Positions 39,253 through 47,194 of a DNA stretch of 64,000 nucleotides are shown here, piece by piece. The stretch comes from Spirochaetota bacterium (GTDB lineage Bacteria > Spirochaetota > Spirochaetia > Treponematales > UBA12059): assembly GCA_022703505.1 (NCBI GenBank), contig JAKLDN010000002.1, forward strand, positions 372,001 through 436,000, read 5' to 3'. The position numbers were made by a program, and so were the translations under genes. The notes beneath the pieces are model-generated. The model had not been told where the DNA came from. It saw nothing but the letters and a program-made list of their open reading frames with translations, and made no database searches. Position 1 is the stretch's first letter. Each line of letters opens with the position of its first letter.

Positions 39253-41158
39253 TCCCCGCGGGCAGGTCGAGTACGAAGGTGCCGTTCGCCCCGCGGGGCG
39301 CGGCGATGCGGAAACCTTCGGGAAGCCGTATGCCGAGTCCCCGGACGGGAAGGGGCGAGGAGAGCCGGAGTACCCGGCGGTCTCCGGAAGGGACCACGTC
39401 GGACTCGACCCCGTCCCGGGCCGTCCACCAGTCCCCGAACTCGCGCAGGGTTCCCCACCAGGCCTTTTCGCGCATCCTCTCCGAGAAGGCCCGGAGGAAC
39501 CGGAGCTTCTCCGCGGTTACGTTGGGGTGGATGAGGATGACGAAGAGCCCCCCGTAGCGGGAGATCTTTCCCGCCAGCTCCACCGCGTCCTCGACCCGGC
39601 CGTCCATGGGCGGATCCTTCTCGTCCTCCACGGTGATGGGAAACTCGTAGACCGCGGTCTCCGACCGGTACAGGCGGTCGTGGTTCAGGCGGAAGGGCAG
39701 GTGGGTCATCACGTCGTTGGCCGCCACCGCGGAGGAATACCGGTACCCCGCGGATTCCAGGGACTGGGGCAGGGAAAAGGGGTTGGCCAGGAACCCGGGC
39801 CGGAACGAATCGACCCGGGACCGGGACAGGCGCTCGATCAGGAATTTGCTGACCCGCAGCTCCCCCATGATCGTCGCGTTCCTCGTGTAGTAGAACTCGA
39901 TGATCCGGGGCTGGTAGTCGGGGTAGGACTCCCGGAAGGTTCCCTGCGGCACCCGGGCGAACATGTCCGAATGGCAGACCGAGTGGCTGGCCAGCTCCAT
40001 CCCCAGCTCCTCCAGCCGTGCCAGGAGCTCCGGGGTCCGCTCGTCGAAGAAGACCTCGTCGAAGAAATCCCGGAAGTACTTGGTCTGCAGAAAATAGGTC
40101 GCGCCGTATCCCATGCTCCGCTCGTACTCCGCGTACTCCACGCTGTTGGCCAGGGACCCCGCGTAGTCCACGTCGTGGGAGACGACGACCGAGAGGGGCA
40201 TGCCGTCCGGGGCGGGGTGGAGGAAGACCGCGTCCGGCTCCCGGGCGCGGTACACCTCCCCGAGAAACCGGAGCAGGGAGTCCACGGAGGGCTCGAAGGA
40301 GTTCACGTAGGTGCGGTTGGCCTCGTCGTCCCGGTTCCCCTGGGCGCCCTGGATGTACCGGCCGAGGTCGAAGCCGAAGGCCATCGCGGTCCCGGCTCCG
40401 TCACGGCGCCGGATGACCGCCGCCCCCCCGTCCTCGTACCGGGCGAGCACTTCCTCCGGGTCCGAGAAGGCCGCCGTACGGAGCCTGTACCGGGCGCGGT
40501 CGGGATTGCCAAGACGCGTGGTCCGCTCCTCGGGATACTCGAGGCCGGCGGCGAAGGGGCTGTCCTCGTAGCGGAGTTCGGACCTCCGCCGGTTCCGGAC
40601 GGCTCCCCGGAACCCGAAGAGGGCCTCGACCCGGGGCTCCGGCCGGCCGGTCTGGACCGCCAGGAGGGTCCCGCCCCCGCGCACGAAATCCTCCAGCCGC
40701 CGCGCCTCCGTGTCGTCCAGGCTCCCCCGCTTGAAACCCGGGTAGGCCAGGACCACGTCGTGCTCCAGGGCGGAGTCCAGGGAATCCGTGACGCGGAAGG
40801 GTATGCCCAGGGACTTGAAGCCGTGGACCAGGCCCAGCCAGGAGGACCGGGGATCCGTCAGGAGGACGGCCAGTCGGGAGGGAGAGCCCTCCCCGTAGGT
40901 CCGCCAGTCCGCCGGGACTTCCCCGGGCTTCGGAGAGGCGGCCTCCGGCCCCCGTACGCCCGGAAGGTCCACATATTCCTCCCGGGCTTGCCGGACCAAC
41001 CGGGATTCCGGGCCGACGCCCTCGAGCCCGGGCACGGTGTAACGCCCCGAACCTCCGGACCCGCAGGACGCCGCGAGAGCCAGGGCGGAGGCGGCAAGGG
41101 CGAGGCGGAGGGCGGCGGAAAGGACGCGGCGCGGGGCAGGGCGGAACGAGGACGGCAT
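39227..41158 (-). CDS. Lipoprotein polysaccharide deacetylase-like protein
   Basis: 643 residues. Signal sequence with lipobox LALAASC (Cys near residue 32). Residues about 80-290 form a glutamine-amidotransferase-like or Rossmann-type region (LAVLLTDPRSSWLG, VLAYPGFKRG, FVRGGGTLLAV). The C-terminal half is a NodB-type deacetylase: VVSHDVDYAG (catalytic Asp and metal Asp), ELASHSVCHSDMF (H-S-x-x-H), SFRPGF and FVILIHPN. Metal ligands are intact. Facing a PgaC-like synthase, it may N-deacetylate the polymer as PgaB or IcaB do for PNAG. The start follows TATACT by seven bases; no ribosome site. Confidence 0.75.
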   Translation of the reverse strand: MPSSFRPAPRRVLSAALRLALAASALALAASCGSGGSGRYTVPGLEGVGPESRLVRQAREEYVDLPGVRGPEAASPKPGEVPADWRTYGEGSPSRLAVLLTDPRSSWLGLVHGFKSLGIPFRVTDSLDSALEHDVVLAYPGFKRGSLDDTEARRLEDFVRGGGTLLAVQTGRPEPRVEALFGFRGAVRNRRRSELRYEDSPFAAGLEYPEERTTRLGNPDRARYRLRTAAFSDPEEVLARYEDGGAAVIRRRDGAGTAMAFGFDLGRYIQGAQGNRDDEANRTYVNSFEPSVDSLLRFLGEVYRAREPDAVFLHPAPDGMPLSVVVSHDVDYAGSLANSVEYAEYERSMGYGATYFLQTKYFRDFFDEVFFDERTPELLARLEELGMELASHSVCHSDMFARVPQGTFRESYPDYQPRIIEFYYTRNATIMGELRVSKFLIERLSRSRVDSFRPGFLANPFSLPQSLESAGYRYSSAVAANDVMTHLPFRLNHDRLYRSETAVYEFPITVEDEKDPPMDGRVEDAVELAGKISRYGGLFVILIHPNVTAEKLRFLRAFSERMREKAWWGTLREFGDWWTARDGVESDVVPSGDRRVLRLSSPLPVRGLGIRLPEGFRIAAPRGANGTFVLDLPAGTTELVLEP

Positions 41159-41165
41159 GTCAAGG

Positions 41166-41194
41166 AGTATACCCGCACGAGGCGGATCGGTCAC
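41166..41194 (-). promoter_or_regulatory. Promoter of the deacetylase gene
   Basis: Minus strand GTGACC (41194-41189), 17 bases, TATACT (41171-41166), seven bases before the ATG at 41158. Confidence 0.5.
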
Positions 41195-41208
41195 GTCCCG
41201 CGCCCCGG

Positions 41209-41238
41209 TTGCCTCCGCGATCCGGTTCGCCGTATCCT
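41209..41238 (+). promoter_or_regulatory. Promoter of the VanY-type peptidase gene
   Basis: TTGCCT (41209-41214), 18 bases, TATCCT (41233-41238), seven bases before the ATG at 41246. Confidence 0.55.
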
Positions 41239-41245
41239 CAGAGCC

Positions 41246-42007
41246 ATGCGATACGCCCTGCTGACCACGGCCTGCATCCTGCTCGCGGCCTGCATGCCGC
41301 CGGCCCCCAAATCCCCGCCCTCGGACCCCCTGGCACCCTACCGGGCCGCCCTGGCGGGCCTCCCCCCGGAGATCATGGCCCGGGCCGAAGCCGCTCCGGT
41401 ACGGTTTGCCGGGCTTCTCCGCCGGATCTGGGCCGTGGAGGACCCCCTGTACCTTGCTCGGGTGGACAAGGAGAAGCCCCTCCCCGCCGACTACGAGCCC
41501 GGGGACCTGGTTTCCCTTGCGGAATACCCTTTCGCCCTGGCCCGCCGGGACCTCCGCCTTCGGAAGCCCGCCGCGGAGGCCGCCCGGGAGCTGGACGCCG
41601 CGGCCAAGGCTGCGGGGGTGACCCTGGTCTTCTCCTCCGCATATCGATCCTACGCGTACCAGTCCGAGGTCTACGAACGGCACGTCCGGGAGCTGGGCGA
41701 GGCAGCCGCGGACCGTATTTCCGCCCGGCCCGGCCGGTCCCAGCATCAGCTAGGAACCGTGGTGGATTTCGGATCCATCGACAATACCTTCGCGGAATCC
41801 AAGGCGGGGCTCTGGATGGCCGCCAACGCGGGCCGCTTCGGTTTTTCCCTGTCGTACCCCCGGGGGGCCGAGGGCCTGACCGGGTACGACTGGGAAAGCT
41901 GGCACTACCGGTACGTCGGAAAGGAGGCCGCGGCCCTGGAGGCGGAGTTCTTCGGCCTCCAGCACTGGATGCTGGTCTTCCTGGAAAGGCTATTCTCGGG
42001 ATTTTGA
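41246..42007 (+). CDS. VanY-type D-alanyl-D-alanine carboxypeptidase lipoprotein
   Basis: 253 residues. Lipobox ILLAAC (Cys at about 16). The peptidase_M15 zinc site is visible: FSSAYRSYAYQ, SQHQLGTVVDFG (His and Asp ligands) and the ESWHYRYVG motif with catalytic Glu and the third ligand His. It trims the terminal D-Ala of peptidoglycan stem peptides in the periplasm. No van resistance genes are nearby, so a housekeeping wall role is likely. The 3' end overlaps the convergent transporter gene by 18 bases. Confidence 0.82.
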   Translation: MRYALLTTACILLAACMPPAPKSPPSDPLAPYRAALAGLPPEIMARAEAAPVRFAGLLRRIWAVEDPLYLARVDKEKPLPADYEPGDLVSLAEYPFALARRDLRLRKPAAEAARELDAAAKAAGVTLVFSSAYRSYAYQSEVYERHVRELGEAAADRISARPGRSQHQLGTVVDFGSIDNTFAESKAGLWMAANAGRFGFSLSYPRGAEGLTGYDWESWHYRYVGKEAAALEAEFFGLQHWMLVFLERLFSGF

Positions 42008-43006
42008 GGGTTTGCCCAGCAGGATCCGCCCGAAGACAGCGGCCAGGGTCTGTTGGAAGAACATCCCCAGTACGGCGGGCAGGGCCGCTGCCTCGGGGAA
42101 GAAGGTGATGGCGATGGTGGCCACGGCGCTGATGTTCCGCAGACCCACGGAGAACACGAGGCCCCTCCTTCGGGCGGGGCCGATCCCGGGCACGAGTCCC
42201 AGGGTCTTTCCCAGGAAAAAGGCGGCGGTGGTCAGCCCGATACCGGCCGCCCCGACAGCCCAGACCCGGGCCTCGGAGAAGTCCACGGAGGGCGCGACGG
42301 CCGCGGAGTTGGCCGCGATGACCAGGGCCAGCAGGATCTTGGAAAGCGGCGTCAGGTAGGGGCGGACGGCCCGGGGGATCCGGCCCCGGCTGGCTTCGTT
42401 GAGGGCCACCCCCAGGACCGTGGGAAGGACCACCATGAGGGCCAGGGAGGCCGCCATGGCAGTCCCGTCCAGTCGGATCCCGGTGCCCAGGAGGGCGGAG
42501 ACGGTGAAGGGCATGACGATGGGCGCGCCCAGGGTGTCCAGGAGTATCAAGGCCAGGGCCAGGGCCTCGTCCCCTCGGTAGATGGATACCCAGATGAACC
42601 CCGCGACGGCGGTGGGGGCGGAAAAGAGCAGGACGAAGCCCGCGGCGGCCTCCGTGTCCCCCGGCAGGACCAGCCGGGACACCGCCCAGGCGAGCACCGG
42701 CATGAGGACGTGGGCGGCCGCGAAGAAGTCCAGGACGGGGATCGGGCTGGCCGCGGCCGCGCCCAGGTCCCGGGCCCGGAGCTTCAGGGCCCCGGCCAGG
42801 GTGATGCACGCGAAGAGCCAGGGGATGTAGGGCCGCAGGCGGACGAAGAAATCCGGGAAGAGGAACCCGAGAACTACCCCCGTGGGGGTGATGACCGGCA
42901 TGGCGGCTTCCAGCAGGGCGTTCAGCCGGAAGGCCGCCTCGGCAAGGCCGCCGGAGCGGGCGTCGCCGTCGGACCCGGGGCCCGCGGGATCGGGGGGGGT
43001 GTTCAC
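41990..43006 (-). CDS. Bile acid:sodium symporter (BASS) family transporter
   Basis: 338 residues with nine to ten hydrophobic helices. Typical family stretches are FSAPTAVAGFIWV, LLDTLGAPIVMPFTVSALLGTG, and GLVFSVGLRNISAVATIAITFFPEA. Substrates of bacterial members include organic anions and pantoate-like acids; none can be assigned here. GTG start behind GGAGGAATTCCC. The upstream region contains a hairpin element (43033-43179), which separates it from the HDOD gene. Confidence 0.78.
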   Translation of the reverse strand: MNTPPDPAGPGSDGDARSGGLAEAAFRLNALLEAAMPVITPTGVVLGFLFPDFFVRLRPYIPWLFACITLAGALKLRARDLGAAAASPIPVLDFFAAAHVLMPVLAWAVSRLVLPGDTEAAAGFVLLFSAPTAVAGFIWVSIYRGDEALALALILLDTLGAPIVMPFTVSALLGTGIRLDGTAMAASLALMVVLPTVLGVALNEASRGRIPRAVRPYLTPLSKILLALVIAANSAAVAPSVDFSEARVWAVGAAGIGLTTAAFFLGKTLGLVPGIGPARRRGLVFSVGLRNISAVATIAITFFPEAAALPAVLGMFFQQTLAAVFGRILLGKPSKSRE

Positions 43007-43032
43007 GGGAATTCCTCCGAAGACGTCCGCGG

Positions 43033-43179
43033 CTAGGAGCCTGTCGGACTTGTGGATTTTTAGCGCCGATAGGTGCTAAAAATCCCGATTATACGGCTCC
43101 TTTGGAGTTTGCAAGGTAGAAAAATCGCACAAATGCGATTTTTCTACTATCTAGGTGGGCGAGCCCGACAAACTCCTAG
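43033..43179 (-). repeat. 147-bp CTAG-bounded hairpin element, family 1, copy 3 (inverted)
   Basis: Reverse orientation relative to the other three copies: CTAGGAGCC-TGTCGG on the left, CCGACAAACTCCTAG on the right. The right CTAG (43176-43179) contains the TAG stop of the HATPase-HDOD gene. It lies between two leftward genes. The 14-bp A/T-flanked stem is perfectly kept. Confidence 0.9.
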
Positions 43180-44699
43180 GCCTTCTTGCCGGCCTCCCCG
43201 GCCAGCCTGCGGGTCTCCTTGTTGAATCCCTCGCTGAACTGTTCCACGATCTTGCGGAACTGGGCCTCCCCCTGGAACCCGTAGTCCTGGATGACCAGGG
43301 GTTCCAGCTGGTCCCAGGTCATGCCCCCGTTCTCGATCTCGCAGAAGGCGTTGGCCAGGTACACGGCGAACACGACGTCCTTGTAGTCCATGGTCATCAA
43401 TCCCGGCTCGTGGTGGAAGCGGATGGAGGCCACCAGGGATTCGGGGAAGTTCCACTTTTCCGCGATCCGCGCCCCGATCTCCGCGTGGTTCATGCCCCCC
43501 GCGATGTCCTCGAAGGTCTGGACCGGGATGTCCTTTTCCCCGCAGAAGGCGCGGATGCGGTCCAGGAGGTCCGGGTGGACCGTGGAGAAGACGATCTTGC
43601 CCATGTCGTGGAGCATCCCGCCCACGTAGGCGTCGTCCAGGATGTGCCGCTTGGCGGGCTTGAAGTTCTTGACCAGGTTGTAGGCGTAATAGGCGGTGCG
43701 GTAGGAGTGGTCCCAGAGCTTCTTCTTGGTGTCCGTGTCGTCCCCTAAAAGCTTTTGGGCCCCGTAGGAGTACAGCTGGTTACGGATGCCCTTGAGTCCC
43801 ACGAGTTTCACGGCGTCCACGATGTTGTCCACCCGCTTGGGCAGCATGAACTGGGCGGAGTTGACCAGTTTGAGGAGGTCCGCGGTCATGGCGGGATCCG
43901 TGGAGATGTGACGGGCGATGTCCACCATCTCGCTCTTGGGATCCGCCAGGAGCTTCTGGACCGCCACGATGTTGTCCGGGAAGTGGGGCAGGGAGGTGAT
44001 CTGCCGTACGATCTCGTCCGTGAGTTTGGAGAGGGACTCGATCCGGGTGGCCTCCACGGGCACGGTGATCCGCGCCAGGGTCTCCCCGCTCTCCGCCCGG
44101 ATGTCGAAGCACTCCTCGTCCAGGCCGATCTTCTTGAGCATGAGCACGAGGATCACGAGCCCCAGGCCCGCGCCTTCCGAGGGGTCCAGAACCTGCTGGA
44201 GGGCTTCCTCCAGGCTGGTGTACTTTCGGGACCGGGCCAGCTTGTCGTGGATGCGGACGTACTCGGTGCGGTTGATCTCGACGTTGTTCCGGACCTCCAG
44301 GACCACGGTGGATCCCTTGGCCTGGAGTACGATCTTGATGTAGTACCCTTTCTCCTTCTGCTTGGCCAGGTACCAGGCGATGTTCTCCAGGGTGTCCGCC
44401 TTGAAACTCTTCATTCCCTCCTCGTAGTCCGAGGGGTCGTTGATGGAAAGGCCCCGGGAATCGAAGTAGACCCGCTTGGTGTTGGCCTTCTTGGCGTTGA
44501 CCGCCAGCTCCCGGAGGCAGTAGACCAGGTAGTCCTTGAGCTTTTTCTGCCCCAGTTCGCCCAGGAACACGTCCAGGACCTCCTCCAGGTAGATCTCGAT
44601 CTCGTGGGGGAGGGTGTAGGTCGTGATCGTGAGGGGGATGGCGCTGTGGACCGCCTTCTTGATCTTGGAGACGTCGACTACGAGTTCATTTGCGGCCAT
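43176..44699 (-). CDS. HATPase-HDOD signalling protein
   Basis: 507 residues. The N-terminal 225 residues resemble a GHKL/HATPase domain (ELAVNAKKAN as N box, GAGLGLVILVLMLKKIG as G2) without an obvious dimerisation His. The C-terminal half is an HDOD domain: SLPHFPDNIVAVQKLL, HISTDPAMTADLLKLVNSA, GLKGIRNQLYSYG, GGMLHDMGKIVFS and HAEIGARIAEKWNFP. This combination is one I associate with treponemes. Role unknown, presumably intracellular signalling. It has a conventional leader: TTGAAA-17-TATCCT about 42 bases upstream, and AAAGG as ribosome site. Confidence 0.78.
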   Translation of the reverse strand: MAANELVVDVSKIKKAVHSAIPLTITTYTLPHEIEIYLEEVLDVFLGELGQKKLKDYLVYCLRELAVNAKKANTKRVYFDSRGLSINDPSDYEEGMKSFKADTLENIAWYLAKQKEKGYYIKIVLQAKGSTVVLEVRNNVEINRTEYVRIHDKLARSRKYTSLEEALQQVLDPSEGAGLGLVILVLMLKKIGLDEECFDIRAESGETLARITVPVEATRIESLSKLTDEIVRQITSLPHFPDNIVAVQKLLADPKSEMVDIARHISTDPAMTADLLKLVNSAQFMLPKRVDNIVDAVKLVGLKGIRNQLYSYGAQKLLGDDTDTKKKLWDHSYRTAYYAYNLVKNFKPAKRHILDDAYVGGMLHDMGKIVFSTVHPDLLDRIRAFCGEKDIPVQTFEDIAGGMNHAEIGARIAEKWNFPESLVASIRFHHEPGLMTMDYKDVVFAVYLANAFCEIENGGMTWDQLEPLVIQDYGFQGEAQFRKIVEQFSEGFNKETRRLAGEAGKKA

Positions 44700-44740
44700 G
44701 GTCCAGACCTTTCACACTTGTTGGGATGGTATCGTTTCCT

Positions 44741-44769
44741 AGGATAACGGAACGAATCTGAATTTTCAA
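44741..44769 (-). promoter_or_regulatory. Promoter of the HATPase-HDOD gene
   Basis: Minus strand TTGAAA (44769-44764), 17 bases, TATCCT (44746-44741). Start codon is 41 bases downstream, so unlike most lead genes here this one has a real 5' leader. Confidence 0.7.
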
Positions 44770-44785
44770 ATAATAAACCATGCTT

Positions 44786-47194
44786 CTACCCCAGATAGGA
44801 CTTGATGGTCCGGGCCATGCGCTGGAGTTCCTTCCGGACCCGGGCGTTGAAGGTGTCGGGGGGGAACTCTCCCTTCTCGTTCGGGCTGCCCGCGCTCATC
44901 CCCGTAAGGACCGCGACGCCCTCGTCGATGGTGGAGACCGCCCAGATGTGGAAGCGGCCCTCCCGCAGGGCCTCCTGGACCGGGCGGGACAGGGTCAGGT
45001 TCACGGCGTTCTGCCGGGGGATCAGCACCCCCTGGGTACCCGTGAACCCCGCCCTCCGGCAGACCTGGTAGAACCCCTCGATCTTCTCGGTGATCCCCCC
45101 CACGGGCTGGATCTGGCCCATCTGGTTGACCGAGCCGGTGACGGCTATGTCCTGACGGAGGGGAACCCCGGCTATGGCGGACAGGAGGGCGTAGACCGCG
45201 GTGGAGGACGCGGAATCCCCCTCGATGGCGGTGTAGGACTGCTCGAAGCAGATGCTGGCGGTGACCATGAGGGGGAAGCCCCGGGCGTAGCGGCTCCGGA
45301 GGAAGCCCTCGACGATCAGGACGGCCTTGTCGTAGATCTCCCCGGAAAGTCCGGATTCTCCCTCGATGTTGATGACCCCGCTCTCCCCCGGGGAGACCTG
45401 GGCGGAGATCACCGCGGGCAGGCCGAAGGCGTAGTAGCCCCGGTCGTGGACCGCGAGTCCGTTCACCCGGCCGACGGCCGACCCGGACACCTGGAGGATG
45501 ATCTGCCCCGAGGCGATCATCTCCTCCACCTTCTCCTCCGGCAGGTTGGCCAGGTAGGCCCGGGCGCTGATCGCGGTGGTCACGCTCCCGGCGTCCATGG
45601 CGGTCCGCCCGGCGCGCCCGGCGTGCCAGGAAGCTTCCCGGAGGAGGTCCGCGATCAGGCTGAACCGGGTGGACAGGCGGTTCCGGAACTCCGAGAGCCT
45701 GACCCCGTACTCCACCACCGCGGCGATGGCGTCGGGATCCGCGGGCAATAGCCCCTCCTCCCGGACGATCTTCCGGATGAAGGCCACGTATTCCCGCATG
45801 GTCTCGTCGTTCCGGGGCATGGTGGAGTCGAACTCGGCGTAGACCTTGAAGAGTTTCTGGAAATCCGGGTCCGCGGCGTAGAGGGCGTCGTAGGTCATCT
45901 CCCCGCCCAGGAGGATGACCTTGACGTCCACCTCCGCGGCCTGGGGCTTGGTGGGGGCACCGGGGGATCCGAAGGGCCCCGCGGAGGGCTGGATCTCCAC
46001 CGCCCCGGTCTGCAGGACCCGCTTCATCCAGAGCCAGGCTTCCTCGTCCTGGACCAGGTCCTCGGCGCGGAGGATGAGGTAGCCCCCGTCCGCCCGGTGG
46101 AAGGCCCCGGGGCGTATCTTGAGGTACGCGGCCCGGGTGTCCCCTCGCTCGTCCGGCCGGGGCTCCACGAAGCCGAATAGGTTGACGCTGGAGGGGTGGT
46201 TTTCCAGGATTACCGGGGGCCGCTCGGCCTGCCCGTTGTCCACCAGGATGTTGAGCCCGTACCGGGCCAGGGGGGGCACGGGGCGTCGTGCGGGGAGAGG
46301 AGGCTCGGGCTCCGGGTCGGCCAGGAAGAGCCGGAGATGCTGGAGGAGGTCCCTCTCCAGGTCCGAGACCCAGGCGTGGATCCTCGGGTCCGGGTAGCGC
46401 TTCCGCAGGAGCTCCGTCTCCGCCAGTACGAAGGGCCGGAGGGCCTCGTGGCGCAGGTTCTCCAGGCGCCGCTCCAGCTCCACCCGCCCCCTGCGCAATT
46501 CGGCGAACAGGGACTTCAGGCGGTCCATGGACTCGTGGTAGAGCCCCCGGAGCCGGTTCCATTCCTCCTCCGCCAGGCCGCCCGAGGCCACTTCGGCCTG
46601 GAGGGCGTCGAAGCTCGAGGGCTCCCCGTTCCGCAGGGGGATGATGTCCGTGGTGGTGGAGCCTTCCTCGTCCTGGGCCTGGGCGATCCGGAACCCCTGG
46701 GCGGCCAGCTCGGCCTCGAACTCGGAAAGCCTGCGGGTTTCCTCGGTCTCCACCTCCCGGGTGGCGGCTTCCAGTCGGCCCTTGAAGTCCGCGCTCTCGG
46801 TCTGCAGGCGGACCAGCTTCTTCATGTTCTCCACCAGGGCGTGGAGGTCCTTTTTGAAGGCCCGGGCCTGGCCCCGGGGGAAGGAGAGGGCCCGGGGCTC
46901 CAGGGGGGAGCGGAAATTGTAGGCGTAGGCCCGGTCCCGGAGGGTGTCGGGATTCGCGGCGACCTCGGAGAGGACCTGCATGACCGCGGTGCGCCGGCCC
47001 GTACCGGGGGCGCCGGAGATGTAGATGTTGTAGCCCTTGGCCCGGATCCCCGTGCCCATCAGCAGGGCCTCCAGGGCCCGGGGCTGGCCGATGACGGCCT
47101 TGCCCCAGTCCCCTCCCTCCAGACGGAGGATGTCCTGCTCCGTCACGGAAAAGGCTATGTCCCCGGGGGACAGCCGGAGGCTCTCGGCGTTCAC
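44786..47194 (-). CDS. Lon-related ATP-dependent protease
   Basis: 802 residues from a GTG overlapping the upstream stop (GTGA). The N-terminal AAA-like part has ISGAPGTGRRTAV (the G-R-R form seen in the Lon-related AAA_32 group) with a long helical insertion (about 110-300), and ADGGYLILRAEDLV as the following strand. The C-terminal S16 protease domain carries the catalytic Ser in EGDSASSTA and the Lys in GGITEKIEGF, plus INIEGESGLSGEIYDKAVLI. Both active-site residues are present. It is the third gene of a GNAT, propeller protein, protease unit. Confidence 0.88.
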   Translation of the reverse strand: MNAESLRLSPGDIAFSVTEQDILRLEGGDWGKAVIGQPRALEALLMGTGIRAKGYNIYISGAPGTGRRTAVMQVLSEVAANPDTLRDRAYAYNFRSPLEPRALSFPRGQARAFKKDLHALVENMKKLVRLQTESADFKGRLEAATREVETEETRRLSEFEAELAAQGFRIAQAQDEEGSTTTDIIPLRNGEPSSFDALQAEVASGGLAEEEWNRLRGLYHESMDRLKSLFAELRRGRVELERRLENLRHEALRPFVLAETELLRKRYPDPRIHAWVSDLERDLLQHLRLFLADPEPEPPLPARRPVPPLARYGLNILVDNGQAERPPVILENHPSSVNLFGFVEPRPDERGDTRAAYLKIRPGAFHRADGGYLILRAEDLVQDEEAWLWMKRVLQTGAVEIQPSAGPFGSPGAPTKPQAAEVDVKVILLGGEMTYDALYAADPDFQKLFKVYAEFDSTMPRNDETMREYVAFIRKIVREEGLLPADPDAIAAVVEYGVRLSEFRNRLSTRFSLIADLLREASWHAGRAGRTAMDAGSVTTAISARAYLANLPEEKVEEMIASGQIILQVSGSAVGRVNGLAVHDRGYYAFGLPAVISAQVSPGESGVINIEGESGLSGEIYDKAVLIVEGFLRSRYARGFPLMVTASICFEQSYTAIEGDSASSTAVYALLSAIAGVPLRQDIAVTGSVNQMGQIQPVGGITEKIEGFYQVCRRAGFTGTQGVLIPRQNAVNLTLSRPVQEALREGRFHIWAVSTIDEGVAVLTGMSAGSPNEKGEFPPDTFNARVRKELQRMARTIKSYLG

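Noticed and set aside
41246-42007. Vancomycin-resistance locus
   Set aside because: A VanY-type peptidase alone; no VanH, ligase, VanX or VanS/R genes next to it.
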